From Megamerina dolium (lineage: Eukaryota > Arthropoda > Insecta > Diptera > Megamerinidae): DNA of 64,000 bases. The notes beneath the pieces are model-generated. The model searched no databases and was not told where the DNA came from. It saw only the letters and a program-made list of their open reading frames with translations. Location of the stretch: positions 20,180,334 to 20,244,333 of the forward strand of contig OY978526.1 in assembly GCA_963854835.1 (NCBI GenBank), read 5' to 3'. Every line of letters starts with the position of its first letter. Within the stretch, counting starts at the first letter, position 1. The position numbers and the translations under genes are program-made. Below, one piece after another: positions 12,398-23,524 of the stretch.

Positions 12398-12691
12398 CTA
12401 AAATAAAAGATAATTGAATGAAAATTATTTTAAAAATCAATTTTTGGTAGATTCATAATAAAATTATTTAATAAATATCGATATTAATCAGTCAAGGACA
12501 ATCTGTACGATATATTAATTTTATATTAATTTATATATTTATATGCATGAGCGTTGTCAACTCGAATATGTAAAAATCTAAATAATTGCTTAAATGCAAA
12601 AGATGTCATGGTACAAGATTCTTGATTCTTGATATACTTAATTACATAAATTAAACGCTTGCATATTATAATTATAATTGCTATTACTTAC
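12398..12691 (-). other. Putative short 5'UTR intron
   Basis: The acceptor TTATTTTAG immediately before the start-codon exon needs an upstream donor. The nearest consensus donor on the minus strand is CCT|GTAAGT at 12691-12686, which would make a 294-nt intron. The real donor could be much farther away. Transcript data would settle it. Confidence 0.35.
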
Positions 12692-12726
12692 AGGCCAAGA
12701 CCCAAGTATTTGTGTACAATTAAAAA
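12692..12726 (-). other. Candidate non-coding 5' micro-exon of the Cad99C-like gene
   Basis: A 35-nt segment on the minus strand lies between an acceptor-like TTTTCTTTAG (AG at 12728-12727) and the donor GTAAGT at 12691. It is slightly richer in G+C than its surroundings (CTTGGGTCTTGGCCT at its 3' end). It could also be the 3' part of a longer first exon whose transcription start lies upstream. No core promoter motif was convincing. Confidence 0.3.
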
Positions 12727-12729
12727 CTA

Positions 12730-13540
12730 AAGAAAATTGAGTGCCGCCTTTGAAAAATACACCCAAATATGAGTAATATTTTTTTTTTTTTCAAGAGACG
12801 GCGCAGAAATAATTGCAATTAATTAATTTTATGTGTATTTATGTTTGAAAAACTTTCAAGTAACAAGTTCTTTGTGTGTGTGTGTGCGTCATTTATCTAG
12901 TTAAGATAATTGCAATTGCAATTGCAATACTTGTATAAGCAATAAAACTTATTGTAACTTAATCTAAAATGTAAGTCATGATATACACATAAGAATAAAT
13001 TGTCAAATAAAATAAACATGGTTAAAATTGCTGTTGTAGCCTCAGGGAAAAAAGTTGCATTAAAAAATCTGTTTTTTTTTAACATACCATTAATATGAGT
13101 ATCTGTTAATTATGACATTAGAAAAAAATTTTACTGAAATGAAATAAATGTTCGTACAAATTATGCTGGAATTAACATAAATACATAACAACTACCGAAT
13201 TAAGTACTCCTTTTATCAAAGTCGTCGAAAGGTGCTACATTGTATAATATTATAATAATTGTATAATTTCATTAAATGAATATAAAATTAGTAAATGTAA
13301 ACAATTTTGTACTGTTTTTAAACAAACTACTTGTATTATTGTGCACAAGAATAGCAAAGTACATCCAATCTCCTGGCATAATTAATTTTTGATATATCCT
13401 GCAGGGACATTTTAAAACAGGGTCGTCCTTATATAAGGGTAAGGCCTTGGTTGCTATTTGAGCGTTAGAAAAATAATAAAAGTGTATTCACATATATTTG
13501 TATAAGTACTTATAGTATATTAATCAAGCTCTATGAATAA
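12730..13540. other. AT-rich sequence, nothing assigned
   Basis: Contains a poly-T/poly-A run near 12780-12792 and a (TG)5 at 12874-12885, but no open frame with coding character and no transposon ends that I can see. Confidence 0.6.
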
Positions 13541-13544
13541 AGGT

Positions 13545-13870
13545 TGCAAAATGTTTGCGTTTTTATAACTTTTTCGACATTATTGCAAAAAAAAAAGAAA
13601 AAAAAAAAAATTCTAATGTTGTTGTTGTAGTTGAAAAATACAATTTAATATTAAGTATTGTTGTGATGATATTGCAATTTGAAAATTTCGATATTATTGC
13701 AAACATTTTTAGAATAATATCGAAATGAAATTTCATATAATTTTATACTTTTTTCGATATTACTTTACAAACATTTTTGCAATTATGTTTAACATTATTT
13801 TCATACAAAGCAATTTCTATATTATTGCAACTTTTTGTCGGCATTAATTCATTCAACATAAAATATGGAG
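13545..13870. repeat. Sparse cluster of family-5 motifs
   Basis: TTCGACATTATTGCAA-like motifs occur near 13574, 13689, 13753 and 13812 (TTTTCGATATTA, TTCTATATTATTGCAAC), separated by AT-rich sequence. They appear to be outliers or decayed units of the array at 15180-16275. Confidence 0.5.
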
Positions 13871-13879
13871 TGACTTTAG

Positions 13880-15170
13880 AAAACTTTGTAAATGAATTTT
13901 GCGAATGATTTTTAAGCTCATACTTCGCTATATGCTATAATTTTCTTAATATCTGGTCGTAAAGTAAAAAATTGTATGCTGAATCATTTTTTTCGACATT
14001 AATTCATTCATATCAGCGCCACACTTGGGCCGTATAAAGAAGCATAATTAAAAATGGGATTTATAGAGAAAAGTTATATAAAGAGCGTATAGCCAGCGTT
14101 GCCAACCACGTCATAGCCATAGACTACCGTCAAGATGGATGGCAATAATGGACTTTTCTTTACAAATTAGCACATATTTCATATTTTCTTTTTCACTTAA
14201 TTTTTGCATATTTCTTGTCTTTTTTTTTTTTACATGTTATTGAGTCATTATTGGCGTGATAACATGATTTTCATGATAGATTTGTTTAACTATGTGTCGA
14301 AAATGTGGTTTTATGTTCAATTTTATGATGTAAACACAAATTTCCATTCGCTTTTTAGTGCATATCCACCCACATTTTAGTATGGAGAGCACAAAAATTA
14401 CAAAAAATTACAAAAAATCGAATTATCACATTTTGCTAAGTCACTTCTCAATTAATTCGACAAATAATACAATACACCTATTTAGGATGTCCATGGTCAT
14501 ATGTAGTATGAGAAAATGTTGAAAGAAATGCCGACAAATATACAAAAGCCATTTGATACCAAATATCATACTCATACATGGCATACCGATATTTTTATGT
14601 GCCATATAATTTTATCGTAGAAAATGTATTCTAATTGTATTAATATGTATTTGGTATTGCCATTGGTATTGGTTGGTTATCTGGAGAAGCAACTGTTTTT
14701 GAAAAATTCTCTACCTTCTCGATTACCTAGTTTAGTATGCCATGCCCCCGCATGCACATTGAGCAATAGCCATAAACAGTAGCATAAAGACGCATTGTAA
14801 TATTTTTAAATGTTGCGTTCTCTCTATAATGTTTGTTGTTTTTTTTTGTCGTTGACCACTATTTGTTTGCAAATAACAACAACCGTTATGCTGGCAATGG
14901 CATCTATTTATGTATGTAGGTACATACATATGTTGTCGAGTGTGTACATGTGTTTGTTCATATAAATGGTCGATTATGCAAATAGCTTTTTTTGAATAGT
15001 CCCCCACGGATAGTATTTACAAAGGTTATATGTACATGTGTAAGTGGTATGAAAAAAGCAGAAATGTATGTATTGTATGATTGTCTATATTTTTATACAT
15101 GTATTTTAATATTTACATGCATTCGCATGTGAGTATTAATATGAAATTTAACTAATTTCGATTTTTTTTT
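13880..15170. other. AT-rich spacer, nothing assigned
   Basis: Includes short TGTAC/CATA simple sequence and a poly-T run near 14221. The minus ORF at 14732-15007 has no recognisable domain or coding composition. Confidence 0.6.
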
Positions 15171-15179
15171 AAAGCTATA

Positions 15180-16275
15180 TGAATTAATGTCGAAAATTGT
15201 GTGCAATAATGTCGAAATTTCGTTTTTCTCACTCTTTAACATTATTGCAAAAATAAAATTGATGCAACGTCGGAGTAGAAATTTAGGGAATTCACTTTTT
15301 CGATATTAATCCAAACAAAATTGAAATATTGTCGAACAAAAAAGGCACGCTTTTTCGATTTTTCGACATAATTTTAATATTTTTGCAATAATATCGAACA
15401 TTTATTCTTCATAAAAATTAATTTTAACATTATTGCAACATTTTTTCGGCATTAATGCAATACACTGCCATCTCTAGTCGAAATAAATTGTAATAATGCC
15501 GAACAAAAATATTATGAATTTTGTTTTAAGACATAATTGTAATATTTATTGCAATAGCGTATATTCGTATATATCATAAAAAATATTTCGACATTATTGC
15601 AATACTTTTCTACATTCGTTTTCGACATCACTCCAAATAAATTGAAATAATATCGAACTAAAAATTGTGGATTTAGATTTTTGATATAAATGCAACAGTT
15701 TTTCGGCATTAATGCAATACACCGTCATCTCTATTCCTAATACACTGAAATAATATCGAACAAAAATATTATGGATTTTAATTTTCGACATAATTGTGCT
15801 AGTTTTTGCAATAATATCGAATATTTATGTATCATCAAATATATTTCGGCATTATTGCAACACTTTGCGACATTCGTTTTCGACATTACTAGAAACAAAT
15901 TGAAATAATATCGAACTAAAAATTGTGGATTTAGATTTTTGATATAAATGCAACAGTTTTTCGGCATTAATGCAATACACCGTCATCTCTATTCCTAATA
16001 CACTGAAATAATATCGAATAAAAATATTATGGATTTTAATTTTCGACATAATTGTAATATTTATTGCAATAATATCGAATATTTATGTATCATCAAATAT
16101 ATTTCGGCATTATTGCAACACTTTTCGTCATTCGTTTTCGACATTACTCCAAACAAATTGAAATAATATCGAACTAAGAATAATGTATTTGGATTTTTGA
16201 TATAAATACAACAATTTTTGCAATAATGTCGAACATATATATTTCATGAAAATAAATTTCGACATTAATGCAGTA
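15180..16275. repeat. Family-5 array: alternating TTGCAATAATRTCGAA motifs with a 258-bp period
   Basis: The 16-nt motif TTGCAATAATRTCGAA and its reverse complement TTCGAYATTATTGCAA occur many times, 20-60 bp apart, in alternating orientation (for example near 15203, 15393, 15588, 15813, 15848, 16064, 16222). A higher-order unit of 258 bp is repeated: 15594-15791 and 15852-16049 match closely, as do 15512-15709 and its counterpart ending at 15967. Predicted peptides such as MSKIKIHNIF.RYYF come from the repeat, not from a gene. Relatives lie at 13545-13870 and 39940-40260. Confidence 0.75.
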
Positions 16276-16289
16276 GGCCTTTGGAGTAA

Positions 16290-17945
16290 TTTGCCTTACC
16301 AAACGAATCGTAGCACAAATTTATTATTTTTTTCTTTTTAGCAATTTAAATTCAAGTATTTTGAAAATATTCCATTCAATACTTATATTTGTTCATGCCA
16401 CACAGAACTGAGCGTGGGTGTAAATAATGTAAAAGCATGAAAATGAGGTTGAAAACTTCATTTACAACAATAAAGTCAATTCAACATTTATATTTTTATT
16501 TCTGTTGGATTTTTTTGGCAAAAACTGAAATGTGCTTGAATTTTTGTACTACTTTATGACTCACTAAAATATTCATCTCATAAAAAATAACATCTAAAAA
16601 AAAAAATCAAACTCGTCAACTTCACGAAAACAAGAAAAAATAAAGAGCGAAAAAGAGTTCGATATCAACCATCGTCGTAAAAAGTAAAATCGATTGGCAG
16701 TTAGTGTTCTGGTGTAGATTACTTCTTAGTAGGCAGCACAGCTGACAGCAAAAAAAGAAAAAAAAAAAGACAAACTATTATACAAAACAGCTACCTTCCG
16801 TTGCAGCTGCTTGTCAAGAGCAAGAGCAATCGCAACAACAACAAACATGCTTGGCTTGCTTGCCATTTTGTAACAGCACATTTACCAGTTCTATCAATTG
16901 CATTGTGATGAGCCTCAACAACAACAACAACAACAACAATACTTGGTCAGAATAAAGTTGCTTGCTGCAAGAAAGAATAAATGGCATACAAAATGAACAT
17001 CGAACAACAAAACAGAAGTGTACAACGCTTCTACTCGTGCGCGGCATCAATTTTAAGTGAACGCAATGCGCGCTGCTGCCAATACTTGTACCATATATCA
17101 GGTGTTGTCTATTGTTGTTGTTGTTGTTTACTACAATACAATTTCTGCAACTCATTTTGCTTGCAATTATCTATTACAGCTGATGGTGATGGTGATGGTG
17201 CTGGTGCATTGGGTGAATTCTCAATAAACAGTTAGTTATGTGAGCGAAAAAAAAAAATAAATAGAATTGTCGGTTTCCAATCACTACGAGTACTCGTAAA
17301 TGCAGGATGTGGTGTTGGTTAATGCTGAATTCCCTGCTGACAAGCCAAGACAACAACAGAAAAACCTAACCATACAGTAATAAGCCCTTTATACACACTC
17401 ATGAGGTGATGTTGCACTTCGATCGATATATACAAGATATATTTATTTACAATTTTTTTTTTTCACTACTGATTCAGTTAGATATTTGTGTATCATGACC
17501 ACTTTTAGAGCTGTTTGTTTGAAACAGTGGCTAGTCTCAATATAATCCGTTGGTTGCTTTTTACAATTTGTGGCACATAATTGTTTTAAGTATGGCTTTA
17601 AGCTTTGTTGGTTATGCTTGTTTGGCTTAACGGAATCGAATGTTCGATTATTGCCTAAGGAATGTATTTTCGATTTGTTATTAATATTTTTTGTTGTTGT
17701 TGGATTTAATATGATTTGAATTGAGTAGAAGAGAAAATGCAACAATGTCTATGGATGTGGATCACAACTCGTTTGTTATAATAATTTTGAGCTTTGTGAA
17801 CTTGAATGATGTTTTGTCGAGCATTTATATGATACATACAAATGCTAACAGTGTGACAGTGACAGTGTTACTAATCATATACTGGGTATTTCGTTAGAAA
17901 TAATGCAAAAATAATGAAATGTTGAAACTGAGTATATATAATTTT
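16290..17945. other. Single-copy-looking spacer with trinucleotide runs, nothing assigned
   Basis: 16640-17240 is richer in G+C than its surroundings and contains (CAA)n at 16917-16937 and (TTG)n near 17110-17127, but no ORF with domain similarity. It could be conserved regulatory or 5'UTR-like sequence, which the sequence alone does not show. Confidence 0.5.
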
Positions 17946-17949
17946 GTTT

Positions 17950-19265
17950 ACTAATTCATAGACATCTAAAAATTGGTTGAATCGTATAAAATCCACTCAT
18001 ACCACCATATAAAAGTTAGCTTCCGAATGTATAATTTCACAATTTTAAGACGAAAATATAAATCAATCAACGTGAAAGTCGGCATATACACTTTCATTTG
18101 CTATAGTATTAATAAACTAGAAAATGGGCGTAATCGGAAGAAAATCACACCTACCTCCCATATAAAAATATGTTTTCGAACATATATTTTCAGACTTTGT
18201 GCAGCAAAACATAAAGTTATCTAGTTAAAACCTTTTACTTAAGAATCTATTTTCTAATTGATAGACATATTCAAAAATGGTGTGAATCGGGTAAAAACTA
18301 AGCCTACCTTCCATACAAAAGTTCACTTTCAAATGTATTTTTTCACAATTTTCGGACGAAAAAATTAAACAATCAAAGTGAAACTCAGTATATACAATTT
18401 TATTTGCTACAGTATTAACAAGTTAGAAAATGGGCGTAATCGGAAGAAAATCACACCTACCTCCCATATAAAAATATGTTTTCGAACATATAATTTCAAA
18501 CTTTGCGCAGGAAAATATAAAGTTATCTAGTTCAAACTTACTACATACGAATATATTTTCAAATTCTGAAACATATTCAAAAATAGTATGAATCGGATAA
18601 AAACTAAGCCTATCTTCCATACAAAAGTTCCCCTTCAAATGTATTTTTTCACAATTTTCGGATGAAAACATAAAGCTATCGTTATGAAATTTAGTACATA
18701 TACTTTTATTTGCTAAAATATTATTAAACCAAAAAATTGGCATAATCGGACAAAAATCACTTCTATCTCCCATACAAAAGTATATTTTCAAAGATGTTTT
18801 TTCACAAATTTCACACGAAAATATAAAAGAATTAAATTACAACTTGCCACATATAACATAATTTATCAACTAGTACACTAATTAAAATATAGATGCACTC
18901 GAATTAAAACTATACCTAATTCCCATACAAAAGTTTGATTTCGTATATATATTTTGCTTATTTTACGTACGTGCAATGCAAAGCTATGCAGCAGAAACTC
19001 AATATATATGCTTATAATTGATAATGAATAGCTGAGATCTAGTTCGGATGAAGTCGCATGAAAACTATGCATACCTTTCATACAAAAGTATGTTTTCGAA
19101 TATATTTTCGAACACTTTTTAAACGAACACATGAAGTTATAGTATTGAAATTCGTCACATATGCTTATATTGTTTATCAATGAGTGGCTATGTTTGAAAA
19201 TGGGTGTTTTTAGATGAAAGCCACGCCTACTTACAGTACAAAAGTATGTTTTTTTTCTTCGAAAA
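17950..19265 (+). repeat. Tandem array, family 2 (about 154-bp units)
   Basis: Nine units are marked by CTACCTCCCATACAAAA.TATG near 17996, 18151, 18304, 18460, 18613, 18765, 18919, 19075 and 19229, each preceded by AAAATGGGCGTAATCGG.TGAAAATCAC-like sequence. The spacing is notably regular at 152-156 bp. The right flank, CTATCTATCTGTCGTTGTG (near 19271), resembles the flank of the minus-oriented array at 58.5 kb. ORFs in this interval are repeat by-products. Confidence 0.75.
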
Positions 19266-19269
19266 TAAA

Positions 19270-21830
19270 TCTATCTATCTGTCGTTGTGTAAAGTATCTA
19301 AAATTCAGTATAAACGAATTTGAATTTTGCAAATTTTTTGCAAATTATCCATTCCTCTAAATTTAAAATTGACTTTTACTCTTCTTCTTTTAAACAAAAC
19401 ACCCTGTATATGTAATTATATAGATGTGTGTGTTGGTGTTTTTAGTCGACTATATATTCAACTGATGTTATAACTGTTATTATTTCCTTGTTGTTGTTGT
19501 TATTGTTATTGATTTTTTTCTCTCTCTCTCTCTCCTTATTGTGATCTTGTTGTGTCTATAAGGCCAAGAGGCCTACAACGAACAACAAAATATAATCTAT
19601 AAAGAAAGAAGAAGAAGAAGAAAAAATGGCGTTACATGAACATGAAATCTATTTCAATTCTGAATTTATTTGAAATGATGTACTCTCATGTACTCCAAAG
19701 TGTACTCAATTTATTTTTATTTATATTTTCTTTTGTCCATGAGCAATAAGACAATATGACAAGTCTTAGTATGTTGAACAATACAATGACAAGTGGAAAA
19801 AGCTATTGAATATTTTGGCACTTGAAGTTTGTATCGAAGGAAAAAACATTAAAGGGGACAGCAATTCACGTTATATTTTACAATTATTTCTTTCTATTCA
19901 TCTCCTTTTCTGTACTATTAATTGTCATCATCGTCATCATCATCATCATCAACATCATCATGATCATGATTATCATCATCAGCAGCAGTGATGCTTTGAG
20001 GTGTTGAAATACTTGTAAGATAATAGCACAACAACAACAACAACAATAACATCATTAAGCGAATTCTTTGAGAGAATTTAATCAATGCTTGTTCGTAAAT
20101 ACTTGACTGTATAGTTTCGTATTCGCTAATGCAAAAGGAAAAGCATGAAAATAAATTGTATGTCTATTTGTTGATGTTGCTGTTGATGCTAGCAGCACTA
20201 TTAATGAATATTATTAATGGTGATAGTATAATGATAATGATGATGATGATGCTGATGATGATGACGTGTAATGAATGAATGTGTACTTCCTTCCGTGCGA
20301 ATGTGTTTCGTTGTCGTTAATTTTCTTAATTATTGTTTGTATTGTTTTGTTGTTGAATTTTCTTAATGTATTTAGCTTGGGCACCTACATATCTACCTAC
20401 GAGCAATAACATTAGCAGGTTAAAAACCGTTTGAGCATTTTGTCATAATTTCATCATTTTTGTGCTGTTTGTTTTTGTTTATCTACTAATTTGACGTTCA
20501 CAAGCTAATGTCTTGTGTGTTTAGTTCATTCAACTTTTTACAATTTCAACAAAAGGAAAGAAAAAAAAAAAAGATCGAATTTAAGCTGCTGCTGCTGCTG
20601 CTGGTGCTGGTGCTGCTGCTCAAGTTGCTGCTGATGATGATGATGCTACTACTCATTGTTGTTGTTGTTGTTGTTGCTGTTGTTGTTATAGTTTATTGCC
20701 TCTAATGATGCGCATGACTTTGCACAGATACCGTAAAAACTGTTTTTCTTTTCAACATCTTTTCGGTTGTTGTTGTTGTTGTTGCTTTTATTTTGTTATT
20801 TCGTTAATATTGCGGTAATTTCAATTGTGAGAATTATTTTTTGTAGTTGAAAGTTTCAATGCACATTGCTGCATTGCAGTTAATGTCAGAAGTTCTCTGC
20901 TGATAGTTGTATGTTGCATTCTCATAGTTGTGGTTTAGTGAATATGTGTTTTGTTTTTGTTGTTTTTTGTTTTTTTTTTGTAGTGAAAGGTGTGATTTAA
21001 TTGAATGTCCGACATGAACGATTCGGTGCGCAATTAACTGTTTTTAAAGCGTCCGTCCATCGTTTTGTATATACACAACCGCGCACATGTAATCGTACGT
21101 ATGTAGGTATGCTCAATGACAACACAGGGTTGCAATTAAGTCATTTATTTATGGTAAATTTGTGTGTTGTTTTATTTTAGAAGGGTCTATCTCTGTTATA
21201 TGAAGCGTAATTTGAACAAATGCTCTTAAAAAATATGAATTTATGTATACGAGTACTTAACGAAATAATTATAATTGCTATTTCATGGTATTTTTTGAAA
21301 TAATGCTGACATTTAACAAATTATTGCAAAACTGTTGTTTGGTTTTTTTTTTTTTTAATTTTTTTTGGTATTTTATTACTATTTGGTATAATTATTGCAA
21401 TCATAATCTGTCAAACAGGTTGAATTACTGTTGTTGTTGTAACACCATCATTATGTTATTTTTATAATTAATACTCAAATTTATATGTACTTCCTACGCA
21501 CACATGTGTAGAGGAAGGAGCAGTATTTAATGATAATAAACTCATAATGATTTTTATGAAGATGGCGCCATTTTTTCTAATATAGTATTTATGGCAATAA
21601 TAACTTAATATAAAATATAATGGATATTTTCAAGAAATTACATATATTGATTATATGAATATGAATTATATGAGGGGGCAATGGTGAATAATATTATTAT
21701 TATTATAATGGGCATAGAAGTATTTTTCATAGAATCATACAGTTGTGGTAAAAATATGAATAATACTAGAAAGTATATTCTATAAAAATATCAGTGGATA
21801 TTCGTTTTGGGAGAAATAATCAATGACGTC
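19270..21830. repeat. Microsatellite-rich spacer
   Basis: Holds (TC)n near 19519-19534, (GAA)n at 19606-19624, (CAT)n at 19924-19985, (ACA)n near 20029-20046, (GAT)n near 20238-20263, (GCT)n near 20586-20625 and several (TTG)n. A segment near 19560-19605 before the (GAA)n tail may be a short LINE 3' end. No gene is supported. Confidence 0.7.
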
Positions 21831-21849
21831 ATAAGCTAGGTTAGGTTAT

Positions 21850-22187
21850 GGGGCTACCCTCTCTCTGAGAGAACACACTTAGGCCAGAAAGGCCCATTGT
21901 GATACCACCGAGCTTCTCATCCAATACCACCGAGCTTCTCATCCAATACTGTTGTGCGTGTTAAATTTGGGCAGCATTAGAAGGGACCTACTTATATTAG
22001 CCGGTTTCGAATGGCAGAACCCTTGTGACATCACTTTAACTTAGTTTTGCCACAGAGCTCTTTTAAGAAGCATTTTTGGCAAATTGTTACTGCCGGAAAA
22101 ACTGCCAATTCTTGCCGTTGGTACCGTTCGAAAGAAAAATCTTTTCGATATCAAATTTTATTATGCTTCAGCCGGGGATTGAACTAT
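21850..22187 (-). mobile_element. tRNA-derived SINE, diverged fragment (copy E)
   Basis: From about 21950 to 22187 the minus strand matches the SINE body seen at 56572-56940: GCCGGTTTCGAATGGCAGAAC on plus, then CCGTTCGAAAGAAAAATC and the B-box complement GGGATTGAAC, where the match stops. The tRNA head upstream of the B box is missing. On its other side a 22-bp segment (ACCACCGAGCTTCTCATCCA) is tandemly duplicated at about 21905-21950. Confidence 0.7.
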
Positions 22188-22589
22188 AATGGCGTCATAT
22201 TCTGCTTTAAAAGTGATCATATTGGCTTATATATTTCGGTAGTAAATCAATATTTTATTAGTTAAAAGTCGACTGAGATATTGGCTTCCCCCCCCGCCCA
22301 CGGTTTCATATAACTTGCAGAGAAAATCGCTACTTTAACTAGCACAATTGTGCTACATTATTGTTCTTAAGAATGAGGGCGCAAAAACCATATTTCATAA
22401 GTAAGCGAATCTTTTAGTGTTCAAGAAAATGATAAAAAATCGAAGAACCGCGCCCACTAGTTCATATAGCTACCATACATAATCACTATAAGGTTGCTGC
22501 TGTTGTTGTTGATGTAGTTATTGTAGCAGCAAAAATACGGAAATGCTTTGGTTTGTTTTCCGTACAAAGCATTTCCATATTTTGATGAG

Positions 22590-22810
22590 TTCCGGGACGT
22601 AGACCCCTCAATTCTTGGCATTTGGCATATATATAAATTGACAATTAGTTAGGATAGAGTTGATTCGAATCTGGGCATACCACGCCCACTTGATGCGTTG
22701 AATGGACCTTAGTCGACCATGTGGTCGAATGCTTCCGGAACGTAGACCTCTCAATTTTTGGGAAGCATTTGGCATATATATAAATTGACAATTAGGTAGG
22801 ATAGAGTTGA
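22590..22810. repeat. Direct duplication of a ~75-bp segment
   Basis: TTCCGGGACGTAGACCCCTC...TTGGCATATATATAAATTGACAATTAG..AGGATAGAGTTGA at 22590-22663 recurs at 22733-22810 with a few changes, a spacing of about 145 bp. CACGCCCACTTG lies between. The origin is unknown. The minus ORF across it only reflects the duplication. Confidence 0.65.
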
Positions 22811-23258
22811 CTCTACACTCATACATAATACATTTTTTAATACGCTCACTGATATTGACATATTTTGTTTAAAAGTGACTGTTGGACATTCATGTTTAGT
22901 GAATGGTGCCACGAAATTGCTGAGTAATTATAAAATAAAAAGTGTATGATGCGATAAAAAGTTGAGAAGCCCTTAATTTTCTATTCTTAACGTTTTTGTT
23001 TTTTTAATTTACAAATAATTCATATTTTGTTGAATTTTTTCATGCATTGTGTATATTATTAAGGTCACGCATGTAGCATTGAGAGTGAAAAAGCTGATTC
23101 GCAATTGTGAAAAGGTGCCACGGGAACCTTGTACCAGGTCAGAGTCATTTTAAGGTATTTAGACTACGATATTTTAAATCACTGATAGGACCCCAAACAA
23201 TTTATAGAATGCACGACATTAATGAAATAACAACCCAGGAAAATAAATAGGATTTTAA

Positions 23259-23520
23259 CCCTTGCCATGTAATGTCGTTTTTCGCACCTCTTCTGTGTAA
23301 CGTCGGGTCACTTGTGTTCGGCTCTTAAAAATTATGTAAAAGTGTTCAAAAAAATTTGAAAAAATTCACGAAACTTTATTGCGGATTCTATTTTAAGGAT
23401 CAATCGCTATATGACCGATTTTTTTAATTTATTTAAACGATATAACTGCTTAAACAATCAAAAACATGGAAAATGTAGGTTTTGGCAGGGTACAAGTGAC
23501 CTGACGTTTCACGTTAAGGG
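23259..23520. mobile_element. piggyBac-type MITE with TTAA target duplication
   Basis: 262 bp flanked on both sides by TTAA (23255-23258 and 23521-23524). The left end is CCCTTGCCATGTAATGTCG and the right end, reverse-complemented, is CCCTTAACGTGAAACGTCAG. A further left subterminal block, TGTAACGTCGGGTCACTTGT, matches GAAACGTCAGGTCACTTGT just inside the right end, so the inverted similarity extends inward. CCC termini and a TTAA target are hallmarks of the piggyBac superfamily. There is no room for a transposase. Confidence 0.75.
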
Positions 23521-23524
23521 TTAA

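Noticed and set aside
15180..16275. CRISPR-like array of regularly spaced short repeats
   Set aside because: Eukaryotic context, repeats in both orientations with irregular spacing, spacers themselves repeated.
16640..17240. GC-richer stretch considered as promoter or first exon of the minus-strand gene
   Set aside because: No consensus donor on the minus strand and no core promoter motif; trinucleotide runs explain the composition.
18423..19180. Minus ORFs of 100-122 codons with repeated YFCMGDR-like peptides
   Set aside because: They are translations of family-2 tandem units. The repetition follows DNA units and stops are frequent.
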